Assembly (NCBI RefSeq): GCF_010015445.1
Contig: NC_053119.1
Coordinates: forward strand, 23,869,883-23,933,882
Length of the DNA stretch: 64,000 nt
From: Perca fluviatilis
Lineage: Eukaryota; Chordata; Actinopteri; Perciformes; Percidae
Reading direction: 5' to 3'
Part shown: in pieces, positions 23,447 to 35,219 of the stretch
Layout: every line of letters begins with the position of its first letter
Numbering within the stretch: the stretch's first letter is position 1
The notes under the pieces: generated by a model
What the model was told of the DNA's origin: nothing
Databases searched by the model: none
The model's input: the letters and a program-made list of their open reading frames with translations, nothing else
Translations under genes and position numbers: made by a program

Positions 23447-23562
23447 GTCCAAGGTTGTTCGCGCTGGGCTCTGGGGATCTGCTGCCGGTGTCGATCCACG
23501 GAGACACAGACCTCTTCAAGCCTTGCAGTGTTTGGAAACGCCCGGCGTTGTCAAAATCACAG
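23447..23562 (+). other. Possible orphan exon
   Basis: A 116-bp GC-rich block is bounded by a pyrimidine-rich acceptor (TTTGTGCTCCTTCAG) and a CAG|GTATCC donor. All three frames are open; one reads LFALGSGDLLPVSIHGDTDL. I recognise no protein family and see no partner exon, so this may be chance. It is immediately followed by a TCTG microsatellite. Confidence 0.2.
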
Positions 23563-23568
23563 GTATCC

Positions 23569-23616
23569 TGTCTGTCTGTCTGTCTGTGTGTGTGTCTGTC
23601 TGTCTGTCTGTCTGTC
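23569..23616. repeat. (TCTG)n microsatellite with a TG interruption
   Basis: TGTC/TCTG units with a short GTGTGTGTG interruption in the middle. Confidence 0.9.
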
Positions 23617-23928
23617 TGTATTTATGTCTGAGGGCGTGATGGAGGAAAGTCTTTACGGGGGCCGTTTATCTGCGCAGCGTCAAACATTCTTGTTCTTGCC
23701 AGGCAAGTTCGTTGCGTTATGTTGTGATGCTACATTGTTTGACATATAGGAAGCGTATACCTTTGGAGAGCACATGACGGTGAATGCCCCTTGACACAAA
23801 TAACACCGTAAAATGAACACATAGACGTCTACTGTTTATCAAGAGGCTACACTGTTCATTTTTCCTGTAAAACCTATAGGAATGCTGTACTTCTTTCCTT
23901 ATCTTTCGGATGAAGAGTCACTGTATTG

Positions 23929-24127
23929 ATTAAACCTTTCTAAATTTCTCTAGGTTCCACTTTATACAAATGATAAAAAAGTAGCCTAATAATAACAATA
24001 ATATGGATTTACCAAAACAAAAATAAATAAAAGTTTCCTCCCAAACAAAATAAGTCTATATAGGGCAATTATTAATTACCAGTATAATACCGGCTACAGG
24101 ACTTTAACGAGTTAAATAGGCTGTATT
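23929..24127. repeat. Local duplication segment A, copy 1
   Basis: This 199-bp stretch recurs nearly identically at 25492-25682. The second copy lacks a few bases (AAGTAGCC near 23980). No terminal repeats mark it as a transposon. Confidence 0.9.
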
Positions 24128-25379
24128 CCCGAGTGATTTTTTTGCAAACAAATAAGTAAATATAAACTGATAAGAGATGCTGGCTGTAGAATATGTAAGA
24201 AAAACAATAACACTTTGCCTCTGTGGATGAAGCTCACTTTCTAGTTACGATACAGTCCGTTTGAGAAGCAACGTAAATCCCTGGTGCTTGTAACCATAGA
24301 GCTTGTAACCAATGGGAGCATATGGCTTTAGGCTAAGGTGTAGTCAGTGACGTTAGAAACACAGAGAGAGAAGATGGGTGGGGGGGGGGCAGGGGGGGTG
24401 ACACGTTGCTCCCTCTAGTGGTATAAATCTATCTTCGATTAAATGTTCTAGTACTTATGTTTTTACTTTTTGACTGTTTTTGAGATGCTGCCAACTTGAT
24501 CCATAACTGTTTTTTTTTAAATGTATTTATTCATTTGTATTATACATGGTCCTATAAGCATAATATTCTTTAAAATCCACATCGGTCAATATGTATTTTT
24601 ACACAATGTATTTAATACACAATGTCCTGTCCTTTTTCTAAAATAATGTATGCATATGTAATGTTCATCATAAAAACGTATAACTTACAGCAGCCTTTAT
24701 GTCACTGTCTTACAAATCTTACAGCTGAAGATCCGTGTTGGTTCCTTTCTTTTTTAGTGCAGCAGGCCACAAGGGGTCAGCCACTCACTGGACTTGGAAG
24801 TGCAATTCAACTGAATACGAGTTAGATGCAAACATAATTTAATTTATGCTACTCCACATAGCAGAAACACGATAGTAAAAACCTAATGAATCTTAGATTT
24901 TGGGAGTCTTGTGCGAGCTCACATTTGGCACCAAAGCTGCTCTAATGAACTGACTTCATGTTTGTCGTCCTGTAATTTCTGAGAATGAGAAAGGTGAAAA
25001 TAATATATTTAGGTCTCATTTTCTCTGCAGTTTACAAAATACTTGGAATTATTATTGGTATAAATAACTGTTTGTGGAACAGTGTGTACTTCAACAAACT
25101 TTAACCTAACAAATAAAGCTCCGAAAATACTCTGAAAAGATAGCGGCAGTGAAGCATATTGTTTGTGTTTTTCCAGTGTTGTAATATAGGCCTGTTTTTG
25201 TTTTTGATTGTTCATGTATTGGCCATAGCATGCCTTTAGAATGGCGACAAAGGGCGTGGAAACAAGTTTAACTGCTATAACACTCACCCATGATCACATG
25301 TATTTAAATTCCACAAGATCTTCTGCTTATAGTCACCCCCTGTGTGCTTTTATTGACAAACCCGTGTGCAACATGCATC
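24128..25379. other. Unassigned intergenic sequence
   Basis: No gene recognised. A G-rich tract (GGGTGGGGGGGGGGCAGG) lies near 24375. Confidence 0.45.
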
Positions 25380-25797
25380 TAATAAAAAGACAGATCCTCT
25401 ATAAAATGTGTTCTTTTGTATAACAGCCAAGTAATTTAGCCAGTTCCCAATAAACATGGCGAGGTGGGAAAATGTTAGTAGTGACAGAGAAATTAAACCT
25501 TTCTAAATTTCTCTAGGTTCCACTTTATACAAATGATTAAAAAGTAATAACAATAATATGGATTTACCAAAACAAAAATAAATAAAAGTTTCCTCCCAAA
25601 CAAAATAAGTCTATATAGGGCAATTATTAATTACCAGTATAATACCGGCTACAGGACTTTAACGAGTTAAATAGGCTGTATTTAAGATAATAAAAAGACA
25701 GATCCTCTATAAAATGTGTTCTTTTGTATAACAGCCAAGTAATTTAGCCAGTTCCCAATAAACATGGCGAGGTGGGAAAATGTTAGTAGTGACAGAG
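25380..25797. repeat. Patchwork duplication B1-A2-B2
   Basis: Segment B (110 bp) occurs at 25380-25489 and again, nearly identical, at 25688-25797. Between them lies A2 (25492-25682), a near-identical copy of 23929-24127. The arrangement suggests a template-switch or insertion-with-duplication event, or an assembly error. Confidence 0.88.
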
Positions 25798-25979
25798 GAT
25801 CCCAGAGGCAACTTATGTTGGAAATTGATAGTCAACAAGAGTCATTGTTGGACTAGTTAAGACATGAAAATAGAGCTTCAAGTTCACAGTGTACCCAGGA
25901 TGTGAGCCAGAAGACCATTTGCATCCGATGATGTGGCATGTTACTGGGCGGCACCTACCTATGGTAATATAAATAGGGT

Positions 25980-26285
25980 GTGGCTATTTGCACCCCTGGT
26001 ACAATTAGCAGTGTATGCTATTTGCACCCCTGGTACAATTAGCAGTATGCTATTTGTACCCTGGTGCAATTAGAACTGTATGCTATTTGCACCCCTGGTA
26101 CAATTAGAAGTGTATGCTATTTGCGCCCCTGGTACAATTAGCAGTGTATGCTATTTGCACCCCTGGTACAATTAGCAGTGTATGCTATTTGTACCCTGGT
26201 GCAATTAGAAGTGTATGCTATTTGCACCCCTGGTACAAATATCAATGTATGCTATTTGCACCCCTGTGCATTTACAGTACCTTGG
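25980..26285. repeat. Minisatellite, about nine units of 33-34 bp, with higher-order structure
   Basis: Units follow TGCTATTTGCACCCCTGGTA plus CAATTAGCAGTGTA. Two units (at about 26048 and 26184) share the variant TTTGTACCCTGGTGCAATTAG, four units apart, so units 1-4 and 5-8 look like a duplicated block of about 135 bp. An inverted single unit (GTACCGGGGGTGCAAATAG) lies near 27760-27788. Confidence 0.88.
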
Positions 26286-26296
26286 CATATATTTAC

Positions 26297-27160
26297 ACAC
26301 AGTCACGCCCGCCGATAGGGGGGGACAAACGGGTCTGTTGTCCCGGGCCCACAGTAGGGGGGGGCGGGGGGGCAGAACTGGGCCCTCATTAAATTATGGA
26401 AGAATTAAAAATCTTTTTTTTAAATAGGCCTATTTGTGGAAAAAAATATGTAGCATAATATTTGAATTACATAAAAGCGTTTTATTTGTTTTCTTCCTAA
26501 TTGTCCTGGAAATGGTGGTCAAGAACCCCCCCACCCCCAACATAAAAATGGTTTGGCCACTGATCAAAATTTGATATTGTCACTTGATTTGAAGTTCAGT
26601 ACGCTCAAAATGTCCGGTCAGCATAAGTCCGGAGCTCGAGGAAAAGAAAGAGAAGAAGAAAATAGAGGCCTTAGAGATTTTCTAAACAAATATTTAAAAA
26701 AAGGTGGTGACGGTGAAGCTGGAACTGTCAACGTAGAGCAAGGTAAGAAACAGCGCAGCCAACGTTTACGAGCCTTGTAACGTAACTTAACAGGCCAGCT
26801 CTCATGTTAACGTCCATTAGCTCGTATAAAAGCCTGACACAACACGTTAACTTTGACAGAAACAGTTGAGTTTGGTAGCTCCATCAGTAAGGATGAGACA
26901 GAGAGAGATCCAGCTGCTGTCAGGTGACAGAGAGAGTGATGCGGGAGGGGCCCGCTGCCCCGCAACGGAGGGACAGAGTCAGGCTACCCGTGAGAGAGAA
27001 GAGAGAGAGAGATAGAGAGAGTGATGCGGGGGGGCTCGCTGCCCTGTCGGAGAGTCTGAGCAGGATGGATCAGAGACTGATTACACACTTAATTTCAGTG
27101 AGAGATGTGAGGACAGGAAGAGCAAGGGAAAAGGAGAGATCTGTCCGCGAGGGGGGGGCC
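26297..27160 (+). mobile_element. Fragment of an autonomous hAT element with a zinc-finger-type N-terminal exon
   Basis: After AGTCACGCCCGCCGATAGG the sequence leads to an exon-like frame at 26610-26742. It reads MSGQHKSGARGKEREEENRG then FLNKYLKK, closed by a GTAAGA donor. This basic start resembles the N termini of fish hAT transposases annotated as zinc finger MYM-type 1-like. A second frame (about 26865-26925, VEFGSSISKDETERD) may be the next exon. It dissolves into duplicated AGAGAGAGTGATGCGGG units. The transposase core is missing. The right boundary is uncertain. Confidence 0.5.
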
Positions 27161-27980
27161 CATCTAAGATCTCGTCCCGGGCTCAGGCAAGACTGTCAGC
27201 TGGCCTGCACACAGTTATCCATACTACTCATGTATTACACCTTTTTGGAATATTATCGCCCTGACATTCTTACCCTAACCATAACCATCCCACTCCTCTT
27301 GCCTAAACCTAACCAACCCAACCAGAGCAGGCATATTCATGAGTCTTCCCCTACCATCCTGCAAAAAAAAAAAATAAGATCACCACACAGGGGAATCGAA
27401 CTCCAAACTCCGATACCAGAGGCAAGCGCACTAATTACTCACCTAGCAATTCTTTCAGGAACTAAACAACTTTTTACCACTTGGTTACTTCAAGCCTCGG
27501 TTGCTAGGTAACCATACTGTATACAAAAAAATAGGTACTAACTAACAAACTAACGGTTGTATGCTTTCACTGAAGACAGAAAGCGCAACTGTAGTATCCA
27601 TTTTCCGCTAGAAATTCAATTGTTATAAACTTTAGAGACAAAACTTCCCTAATAGTTTCTGCGGTCATGGAAGATGAACGTCCGCCATGATTTCGGTGCA
27701 CGCGAGCAACGTTTTTTTGTTGTTACGTCACAGGGTGTAAATAGCTCAGCTGTGTGGCCGAGGCTATTCGTACCGGGGGTGCAAATAGACACTCCGATAT
27801 AAATAATATATATCTACTAGGTTTCATGAATAATCCACTGTTCCATCTCTTTGTTTAAACAGTTACTATTTAAACAAAGGCTAAAAAGCAGAGTTTGCTA
27901 CAATTGTGAGATAGTATTAAAATCTCAGCTAAAGTCTGTCAACGTGCATTTAAGTGGACAAATGCCTGTATGCAAATGCA
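27161..27980. other. Unassigned repeat-derived sequence
   Basis: This includes GGCTCAGGCAAGACTGTCAG near 27180, a run with GGGGAATCGAACTCC near 27391 that loosely resembles a tRNA T-arm, and an inverted copy of the minisatellite unit at 27760-27788. No gene recognised. Confidence 0.4.
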
Positions 27981-27999
27981 TGGGTTGGCCTGCAAATGT

Positions 28000-28030
<31 letters not shown>

Positions 28031-28040
28031 TGGCCTGCAA

Positions 28041-28135
<95 letters not shown>

Positions 28136-28150
28136 TGGGTTGGCCTGCAA

Positions 28151-28231
<81 letters not shown>
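27981..28231. repeat. Compound TG array with three TTGGCCTGCAAAT anchors
   Basis: Three copies of GGTTGGCCTGCAAAT (from about 27983, 28028 and 28138) are each followed by a TG run of different length. The long Val-Cys and Thr-His open frames on the two strands are artefacts of the dinucleotide repeat. Confidence 0.95.
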
Positions 28232-28234
<3 letters not shown>

Positions 28235-29635
28235 CCAATTTTATCATGGTTATTCTAAGATTGCCATAAATGTTATTGGACCCCTTGAGTATAAATTGTT
28301 ACGAATGAAATGTCAAAATCTAATATATAAATGTTGATATTTACTGAGCACATTAATAAACCCCTAAAGATGACGAATATTTTTATTTCACTAAGTGGCT
28401 TTGTCACTTGTCAGGCCGCCACTGTAAGTAAAAACTTGTTCTTAATGACTTGCTAAATAAAATAAAAACCCTTTCCACATTGGATACTCCATGAGCTTTC
28501 CTCTTGCACCATCTTGTGTGCAGTGTCAGCTTTGCAGTATTTTGATCCAATAGGCATCACTGTAGCACAACAGGCTCAACGAAAATCAAAGTCATTTATA
28601 CAGACAAGAAGCTGGATATCATAGTGCTGGTTGTTGTTTTTGGGACATATCAAAATGTGGTCTGAAATTAGTTTCTCACTGGATTCAGTCATACACAAGT
28701 AAGAACCAAGTGTGAAATTGTCTAAGTCAGAAAGATGTTTGAGGTTAAATTAATTAGGATTTAGACACAAGATTAGGTTATTAAGGAAAATATGTGTATT
28801 TTAAATTAAAAATACACTAAATAATACATTCAAATCCCTAATAATTGAGTTGTTTAAACAGCATAAACATTGTGCTTGGATTGACCAAACTAACTGCTGA
28901 ACTAACTGCCTATTCAATGTGATTAAACTCCATGAATAAGTCTAGTTTAGGGTCAAAATTAGGGATGACAAGCCAAGGTTGAAGAGTAAGGAGAGTTTGT
29001 TGAACCTGACTTATGCAAAGTCCTTCCTGCATGTATTCCTCTTGCTTCCCCTGGCCTCAGCTGTAGCAACAGCTCCCCAGAAAGAGCAGCGAGAAGTTAG
29101 CACCCCCTCCCTCTGCAGTGCCAACTCCTAGCCTGTAATTCTCCGCGGCTCAGACATCTGTATGCATTTCTCTCCGACCGCAGGAGGAAAATAGAAATTT
29201 GGAAGCTAGAGGCTGTGATTTGGGTGCGTATAAATAAAGTTGCGAGAAAAGGAGAGGCTGCTAATATGATAGGAGTCCAGAGGGTGGGAGGTCTGGAGGA
29301 GCGGGACACCAAAGTCATCAAAGCAAGAGACGAGGACCAGGGGGACAAATGGAGCCTCTGATGGTTTTCTATAGGACATTCAGATTTAGTCTCTGTATTG
29401 CTCAAGGGCATCTCAATGGGTGTATTTCACATACCTTATGCAAGTACCAACGTGATTAATTCTCTGCTATCACATCTTCCTTGATTTGCATGCCTGCCCA
29501 CCATTTTTATTTGAATATATTAGTTCCACTCCTTAATTTAATAAAAAAACAAGCATTTCTGTCCAATACAGCATTACATCCAATTAAAAATGATTTTCTT
29601 GTCTGATGCATGATTTTTGTTTTGTTTTAAATATT
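28232..29635. other. Unassigned intergenic sequence
   Basis: A retroposon-tail-like string (AAAACTTGTTCTTAATGACT followed by AAATAAAATAAAA) lies near 28430-28467. The GC-richer block at 29050-29360 has a TATAAATAAAG string but no recognisable exon. Confidence 0.4.
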
Positions 29636-29815
29636 ATTTTTTTAGGGCCTTTTTCCCTTTATTACAAGTGACAGTGGATAGACATGAAAGGGTGAGAGAG
29701 ATTGGGGATGACACGCAGCAAAGGGCAGCAGGTCGGATTCAAACCTGCACCGCTGCAGGACTCAGCCAACATGGGGCGAATGCTCTTACTGGGGGAGCTA
29801 CAGGCCGCCCTGTGA
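29636..29815 (-). mobile_element. tRNA-derived SINE
   Basis: Read on the minus strand, the element starts GGGCGGCCTGTAGCTCCCCC with an A-box-like TAGCTCCCCCAG. About 45 bp later it has a B-box-like GGTTTGAATCC, followed by CTGCTGCCCTTTGCTGCGTG and a degenerate tail. This RNA polymerase III promoter layout marks a tRNA-derived SINE, which would depend on a partner LINE for movement. The 3' boundary is approximate. Confidence 0.7.
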
Positions 29816-31416
29816 TGCAGGATTTTAAACTGGTGCTATATTTTAAACATATTTCTATGGGCATGTCATATCTGGTGTCTTTGGAAGCCTGAACTGACCC
29901 TAAAGGTGGGACCAAGCAGTAGTAAACATACATTGGCTCAGGCTACAAACTAACCATCCAGCAAAGGGCTAATATAAAATGGCAAGTCATCTGCAATAAT
30001 TCCTCAGACAGAGAGCAGATTGAGGGGAAATGACCCATCTCATCTCATTGCAGGCCTGTCCAGTGCTGCCGACTCCTCTGTAGTGGTCTGCCTGGGCGGC
30101 CCTGCCTTACAACCATGGGCACACTTAAACAGTTTCCTAAAATGGGATGCTCTGTATATAATTGGTACAGCAGCAGGCTCACAGCTGGGATGAAAACAAC
30201 CATGCCTTGCCCGTTTCCTCAGACCCGCCCCAGAATCAAACCTATGAAGCCCAAAATGATCACTTTAAAATTGGGTGTAGGTTCAGCAGCGCAACCTCAA
30301 CAGCCATTTGAACGAAAATCTCTTCATCCCCGTGTTCATTAAGAGGGGATCTGAAAAAGACCTGGAAATTGTTAGTCAAGGTTTTCGATAAAGTAAGAAA
30401 ATGCATCATGTGAAAAAGAAAATAAAGACTTATTTATTTTTTCAATGCAATACTGACTTAACAGTATCTGGTTTATTTAGCTCACTCGCAAGAGGTCAGC
30501 AACAACAGGATGTAAAATTAGAATACTTAACACAACACAATACTAATAAAATACTGTAAATAATGACTAAACAGATGTATTTTGTAATAGTAAGAAGAAG
30601 GAAAAAAAACTGCTGAAAGAAGAAAAATAAGTGACTATCAATGGGAGGTGAAGGTTGATCGTCCTTTGTCAAGTGGCTTCTCATTATCGTGACATTCAGA
30701 CTTTGGCTCCACAGTACTCTGTTCTTATGATTTCCGCTGTCATCAAAATTTCTACTCAACATAAATACAATAAATAACAACAAAAAGGACCCAGAGGAGC
30801 TGCTTGCTTAATCTCTCAGCCGTTCTTCAGTCTGTTTGTTCCCCTCGTCGCCATTTCAGGCTGTTCAGTCTTTGATCAACTTTACCTTTCTACTGACCGC
30901 GTCTGGGAGACTGCCATGTGTAAGCTGAACTCCCTCTAATACTGACATTACAACGAGGGATGCACCAATACTAATCTCCAACAGCACTCACATTACAAAT
31001 TCTGATGAGGTGTTGGCACACAAGTATTATACCGTTGTGTTGCTTTGACTGAACAAAAACTTTTAGCATTAGTTTTAGCTCAATGGTCCAAAAGTATTAT
31101 GTTTTATCCATTTTTTTTGTATGTGTAACTGTCAGATAGTAGTTGAATGTCCTGTTTTAGTCTGTAATTTTTAATACCAGCATTAGTACTGGTGCACCAC
31201 AAAGAGGACATTTGAGTGCTGAGCAGATTTTAGCCCAGCGCAGGTCCTGATTTCCATGTAGATTTCCATTATTGCTTGGCTCAGACTGGCTAAAATTCTT
31301 AAGAGCTATTATGTCAGTTAGCCCTCATCTGCTGCATCCTATCAAATACCCTCTCCCGGTTAGTGTGAATGGGTTGACTTTGTGTGTTTTGTTTTTTTCT
31401 CTCCCTATGCCTCCGT
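29816..31416. other. Intergenic region downstream of the IFITM-like gene
   Basis: No separate gene recognised. The part just below 31417 is the 3' UTR of the minus-strand CD225 gene. Confidence 0.45.
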
Positions 31417-33558
31417 TTACCAACTGAACAGTTTCATGAAGTTTTGGAAGCCGTCCTCCCCGAAGAAGTCAAAGGAGCCCTCGGACGTGCCCAGGTGGAT
31501 GAGCAGGAGGACGAGCAGGACGATGGCCAGAAGTGGAATCAGCAGGTTCCAGCCGGCTGCCAGGATGTTGTACCACTTAGCCTTGTCTGAGCACTCTTGG
31601 GCCAGCTGCAGGTTGCCCTGAGTCTTCTGGTCCCTGGCCTACACAGAGGCACACACACACGCAAACTCACATCATTACATGCAACCACTGCAGTCAGTAT
31701 TAACTAATACAGAAATCCAGAATCAATATGTTTCATAATAGCTTCAAGACGGTTAAATACATAAAAGCTTTGACTCTCCTACATGGTCCAGCTAAATCTC
31801 TCTAATGACAATTTATGTACATAAAGAACAAAAATGCTTGTTTCTACATCCATGTATTCTGTAAACAGTGAGAGGAGGAGGGCAAACAAAGGCATGATAT
31901 GTGATAATGTTCAGTCGTGTCTTTTTTATTACAACCAGTTCATCACAGCTTGTCCCTTAATTTTCAGTTTTTAGAGCGCAGATTCAAGGTTGAGCAAGGG
32001 TGGAGTGATATGAAATCCTTGAGCTGCTTGTTAGTGTATCCTTATATTTTGGAACGGACCAGGCGGAATCTTTTCCCAGCACTCTCTAATTTCCCATGAG
32101 TACTTGCCCATTAGAAGGATGCCAATTACACCATTTTTAACTCCCTAGACGAGCAGCCAGTCACTGTCTTTAATTTGGGTGGTGAGCCAATACTAGGCCT
32201 GTGATTCAGAGCACACAGACGATCCCTATGCACACAGATGAAAGATAAATAATACCTCAAATAAAAGGGTATACACACCCTCTTGTGGGGAGTTTTCTTT
32301 AGAACCCTTTTTATTCTGGTAATCACACAGTTTGTCCAATCTTGCTTTGCACAAGGCATTTTCATGGATCTTCGAGCCGTCTTTTAGTGAGAAAAGATTT
32401 TGTTGTGGTTTACGTTTCTGTTTCTACTGTGATGAAGAGCAACCCAACTTTCTACTGCGTATGCCATCTGACAAGGGACAATAACAGGTCTCCACCATGT
32501 TTGAAACATATTGCTTTTTTTCCATTTTACAAAAAATATTGTCTGGCGCTCTAAATCCAGCCATGCCAAATGTTCCCTGACCTTGGCAAAAAAGTAATGC
32601 AGAGGTCCTTCTTGCTCTTTTAGAAAGTATACTGTCGTGCTGGCATTCGCCTGCGGTTTATTTCCCAATGTGGTATTTGCCACAACATGCCCGTTGTTTT
32701 AAAGCGCTCCTTGCCAGCTCGACCCACCCTTGTCTTTTTCTGTCAAACTCAATTTACAGAAGGCGTTAAATCATCTTGCCCTCCCCAAGTTAGGTTGCAC
32801 CAGAGTACCACTAATACAATCATACATTATATTGTATGTTGTTTACCAATATCAAAATTGTTCTCTATTCTTGTCAAGTATATTCCAGTATTTCTACCCT
32901 ACCAGTAAATAAAACAGTTTTTTAAATAAGTTCATAAACATCAATAAAGCTTGGAGTTACAATAAATAGTGACGGCTTTAAAATGTTGTTTTTTGTTAAG
33001 TTAATATAATGTCAAATCAAATCAAACCATTTTCACATGACAGTGAACAATGGCTTGGCCCTTGAAATGTTGGACATTGCTACTTGGCCCTTGAAATGTT
33101 GGACATTGCTACTTGGCCCTTGAAATGTTGGACATTGCTATAGAGAAAAAATCCTTTAGTCATTGTTTGGACATCCTATCTTAAACATAAACACATGCAG
33201 CCTCATCATATCTTCTTCCTTTTAACACTTCAGTTCATTTTTTTGGATGTTGCACGAGTCATGAAAACGGTCCAAACTGAAACTTCCAAGTAATGTGTGG
33301 CACAAAAGTAAAAAAAATAAAAAAAGAGAGAGAGAGAGAACAAGATCTGACCTTGATGGAGTAGACGAGAGCCATGAATCCCAGGCAGCAGAAGTTAACG
33401 TACAAGGTGTTGCACAGCGACCAGACTAGATAGTCCCGGGGAGCATTCTTGCCAGTGTTGCCCATGTTCACCACGGTGGATCCAGCCGGCTTACGGGCAG
33501 ACTTACAGTTGGTGAGCGGGGTGCAGTCTGAGGGGAAGTTGTACGAATGGTTGTCCAT
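31417..33558 (-). CDS. IFITM/CD225 (dispanin) family membrane protein
   Basis: This two-exon gene encodes 142 residues. Exon 1 (33352-33558) starts at an ATG giving [11 protein letters not shown] and ends VYSIK at a GTCAGA donor. Exon 2 (31417-31638) starts ARDQKTQGN and ends MKLFSW-TAA. The CD225 domain is clear: a first hydrophobic segment with the double-cysteine CCLGF, a cytosolic loop [20 protein letters not shown], then a second membrane segment around [20 protein letters not shown]. Relatives include antiviral interferon-induced IFITMs and the bone protein IFITM5; the PRDYLVWS start and acidic C-terminal DFFGEDG make an IFITM5-like identity possible but unproven. The single intron sits after the first hydrophobic segment, as in mammalian IFITM genes. 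A TATA box lies about 125 bp upstream. A 29-bp triplicate lies in the intron. Confidence 0.9.
33054..33140. repeat. Perfect tandem triplication of a 29-bp unit
   Basis: Three exact consecutive copies of a unit beginning CTTGGCCCTTGAAATG and ending GGACATTGCTA. It lies in the intron of the CD225-family gene. Identity between units indicates recent expansion. Confidence 0.97.
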
Positions 33559-33680
33559 GGTTAGCGTTTAGACAGAAGATCCCCGGCTATGGATGAGTAG
33601 GTGCGTTTGCAAACCGGCGAGCTTTCCAGATGCTTGAGCACGGTCCCTCTTTGGAAAGTAGTGCCCCCTCTGTGTGAGAG

Positions 33681-33690
33681 ACTTATAAAG
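33681..33690 (-). promoter_or_regulatory. Probable TATA box of the CD225-family gene
   Basis: On the minus strand this reads CTTTATAAGT, about 125 bp upstream of the ATG, a sensible spacing for a short 5' UTR. I saw no clear interferon-response (ISRE) motif close by, but did not scan systematically. Confidence 0.55.
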
Positions 33691-33699
33691 GCCCATAGA

Positions 33700-35202
33700 G
33701 AGGGAGGTGACCAGGAGAGGACGCATGGGCCGGGTCCTTTAATATACAGCAGGTCTGTAATTTTGTGGTCAGGCCTGAGAGAGACTGAAATAGAGATACA
33801 GCGAGACAGAAAGCTGCATGAGAGAGAAGACAGAAAAAGAGACAGCAAATAAATACATGGGAGCAGCCCAAAGGCTCTTCCAATAAAGCACCCATCACCT
33901 CAGCTTTCAGGTCCTAGTGGTTTTGGGCAGGTGGTTGAGTTGGGGCGGAGGTAGCATAGGACAGTGGAGGCAGGGGGTGTAGTTCAAAAGCCTTGAAGGT
34001 GTTGAGGAGGAGTTCATCTGAAGTGCTGTCTGGCTGAGGCCTTGATGGACAAGTCAGTGGGGTGGTCTCTGGAACTGAGTGAGGGCAAAAAGGTCATGTT
34101 TTTACAACACCTTTGTAAAATATATGACAATTGTAAAAGGATTTGATGTCCAAAGTTGCAACACCTAAAATAAAACTTGCCAGAAAGCATCCCGTCTGAA
34201 TATAGTTTTTATTTAAGGTAAAGCTGAAACAATCAGTTGATAAACTTGTGTGTGGGTTTGCTTATTGTCATTGTAAGATATAATAGTACACAGAAATATC
34301 TTTGGGTTTTGGACTGCTGGTCAGACAAAACAAGCAAGTTGAAGGTGTCACATTGGGTTCTGAGAATTTATAATATATTCGGCATTTTCACTATTTTCAG
34401 ACATTTTATAGACAAAACAACTAATCGGTGAATTAAAAAAAATATTTTGCAGATTGATAATGTAAATAGTTTCAGCACTAGTTTGAGGGTTGAGTGTAAG
34501 ATAACAAAGTTAAAACCTGTTTTATTTTGATTAAGCCTTTCTTTTAGAGGGCAGGATGAGCTCAGTATTATATTTAATTTTAAGCACAATTTATTGAGTT
34601 ACGCAAACTGGAGATTCCAAGTATGACCACATTCTACCGTTGATGGCCACTGAGCATCCCCACTGCAGAAAAGAGGTGTTTAGTGTCTTGTGAAAGGGGA
34701 CAACAAGCATTACTCATATTCTTACAGATTTTCTGAGTCAATACAGTGGAGATTAACTCTGGCAAAACATGGAAACTGACCTGCTTCTCTGCTTTATTCT
34801 CACTTATTTGATGTTAACGCAGAGAACACATTATTGTTGACAAAGACATCCTGGATATGAAGGATTAGAGACTTCATGTCCGTGAGCAGTTTTCACGGTG
34901 CCGTTTAGGAATGTTCTGTGTTCAAAAACACAAAATATTTTGGAAAAAGAGTGATCATCTTATTAAGTTGAAAATGAACATTGATAAGTTGAATATAAGC
35001 ATGGGTATGGTATAGTGTTGAAATGTAGAACAACAGTGCCCTCTGCTGGCCGCTTACAACAATCTAACAAATATGGCTGACAGTAGGTTATCCTAAGCAT
35101 TCTTTTTTTCTTATTGAACTAACATAAACAATATGGGCTGACATATTAGTTTACGTTAATGATATTTCTTCACAATTCGAAATAAAGTAACAAACGTGTG
35201 CA
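33700..35202. other. Unassigned upstream sequence of the CD225-family gene
   Basis: No gene or element recognised. A GC-richer section near 33900-34080 may be proximal regulatory DNA; the rest is AT-rich. Confidence 0.4.
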
Positions 35203-35203
35203 G

Positions 35204-35216
35204 AAAAAAAAAAAAA
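35204..35216 (-). terminator. RNA polymerase III terminator of the initiator tRNA gene
   Basis: An uninterrupted T13 run (minus strand) begins four bases beyond the tRNA 3' end, amply sufficient for Pol III termination. Confidence 0.85.
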
Positions 35217-35219
35217 CCT

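Noticed and set aside
25980..26285. Direct-repeat array considered as a CRISPR-like array
   Set aside because: Units are contiguous without unique spacers and the genome is eukaryotic; it is a minisatellite.
27851..28337. Long Val-Cys and Thr-His open reading frames on both strands
   Set aside because: They are translations of (TG)n/(CA)n. The same applies to the frames at 37015-37297, 49503-49868 and 5432-5707 beyond any real exon part.
29050..29411. Open frame on the minus strand near a TATAAATAAAG string
   Set aside because: No recognisable protein and no splice context; not enough to call a gene.
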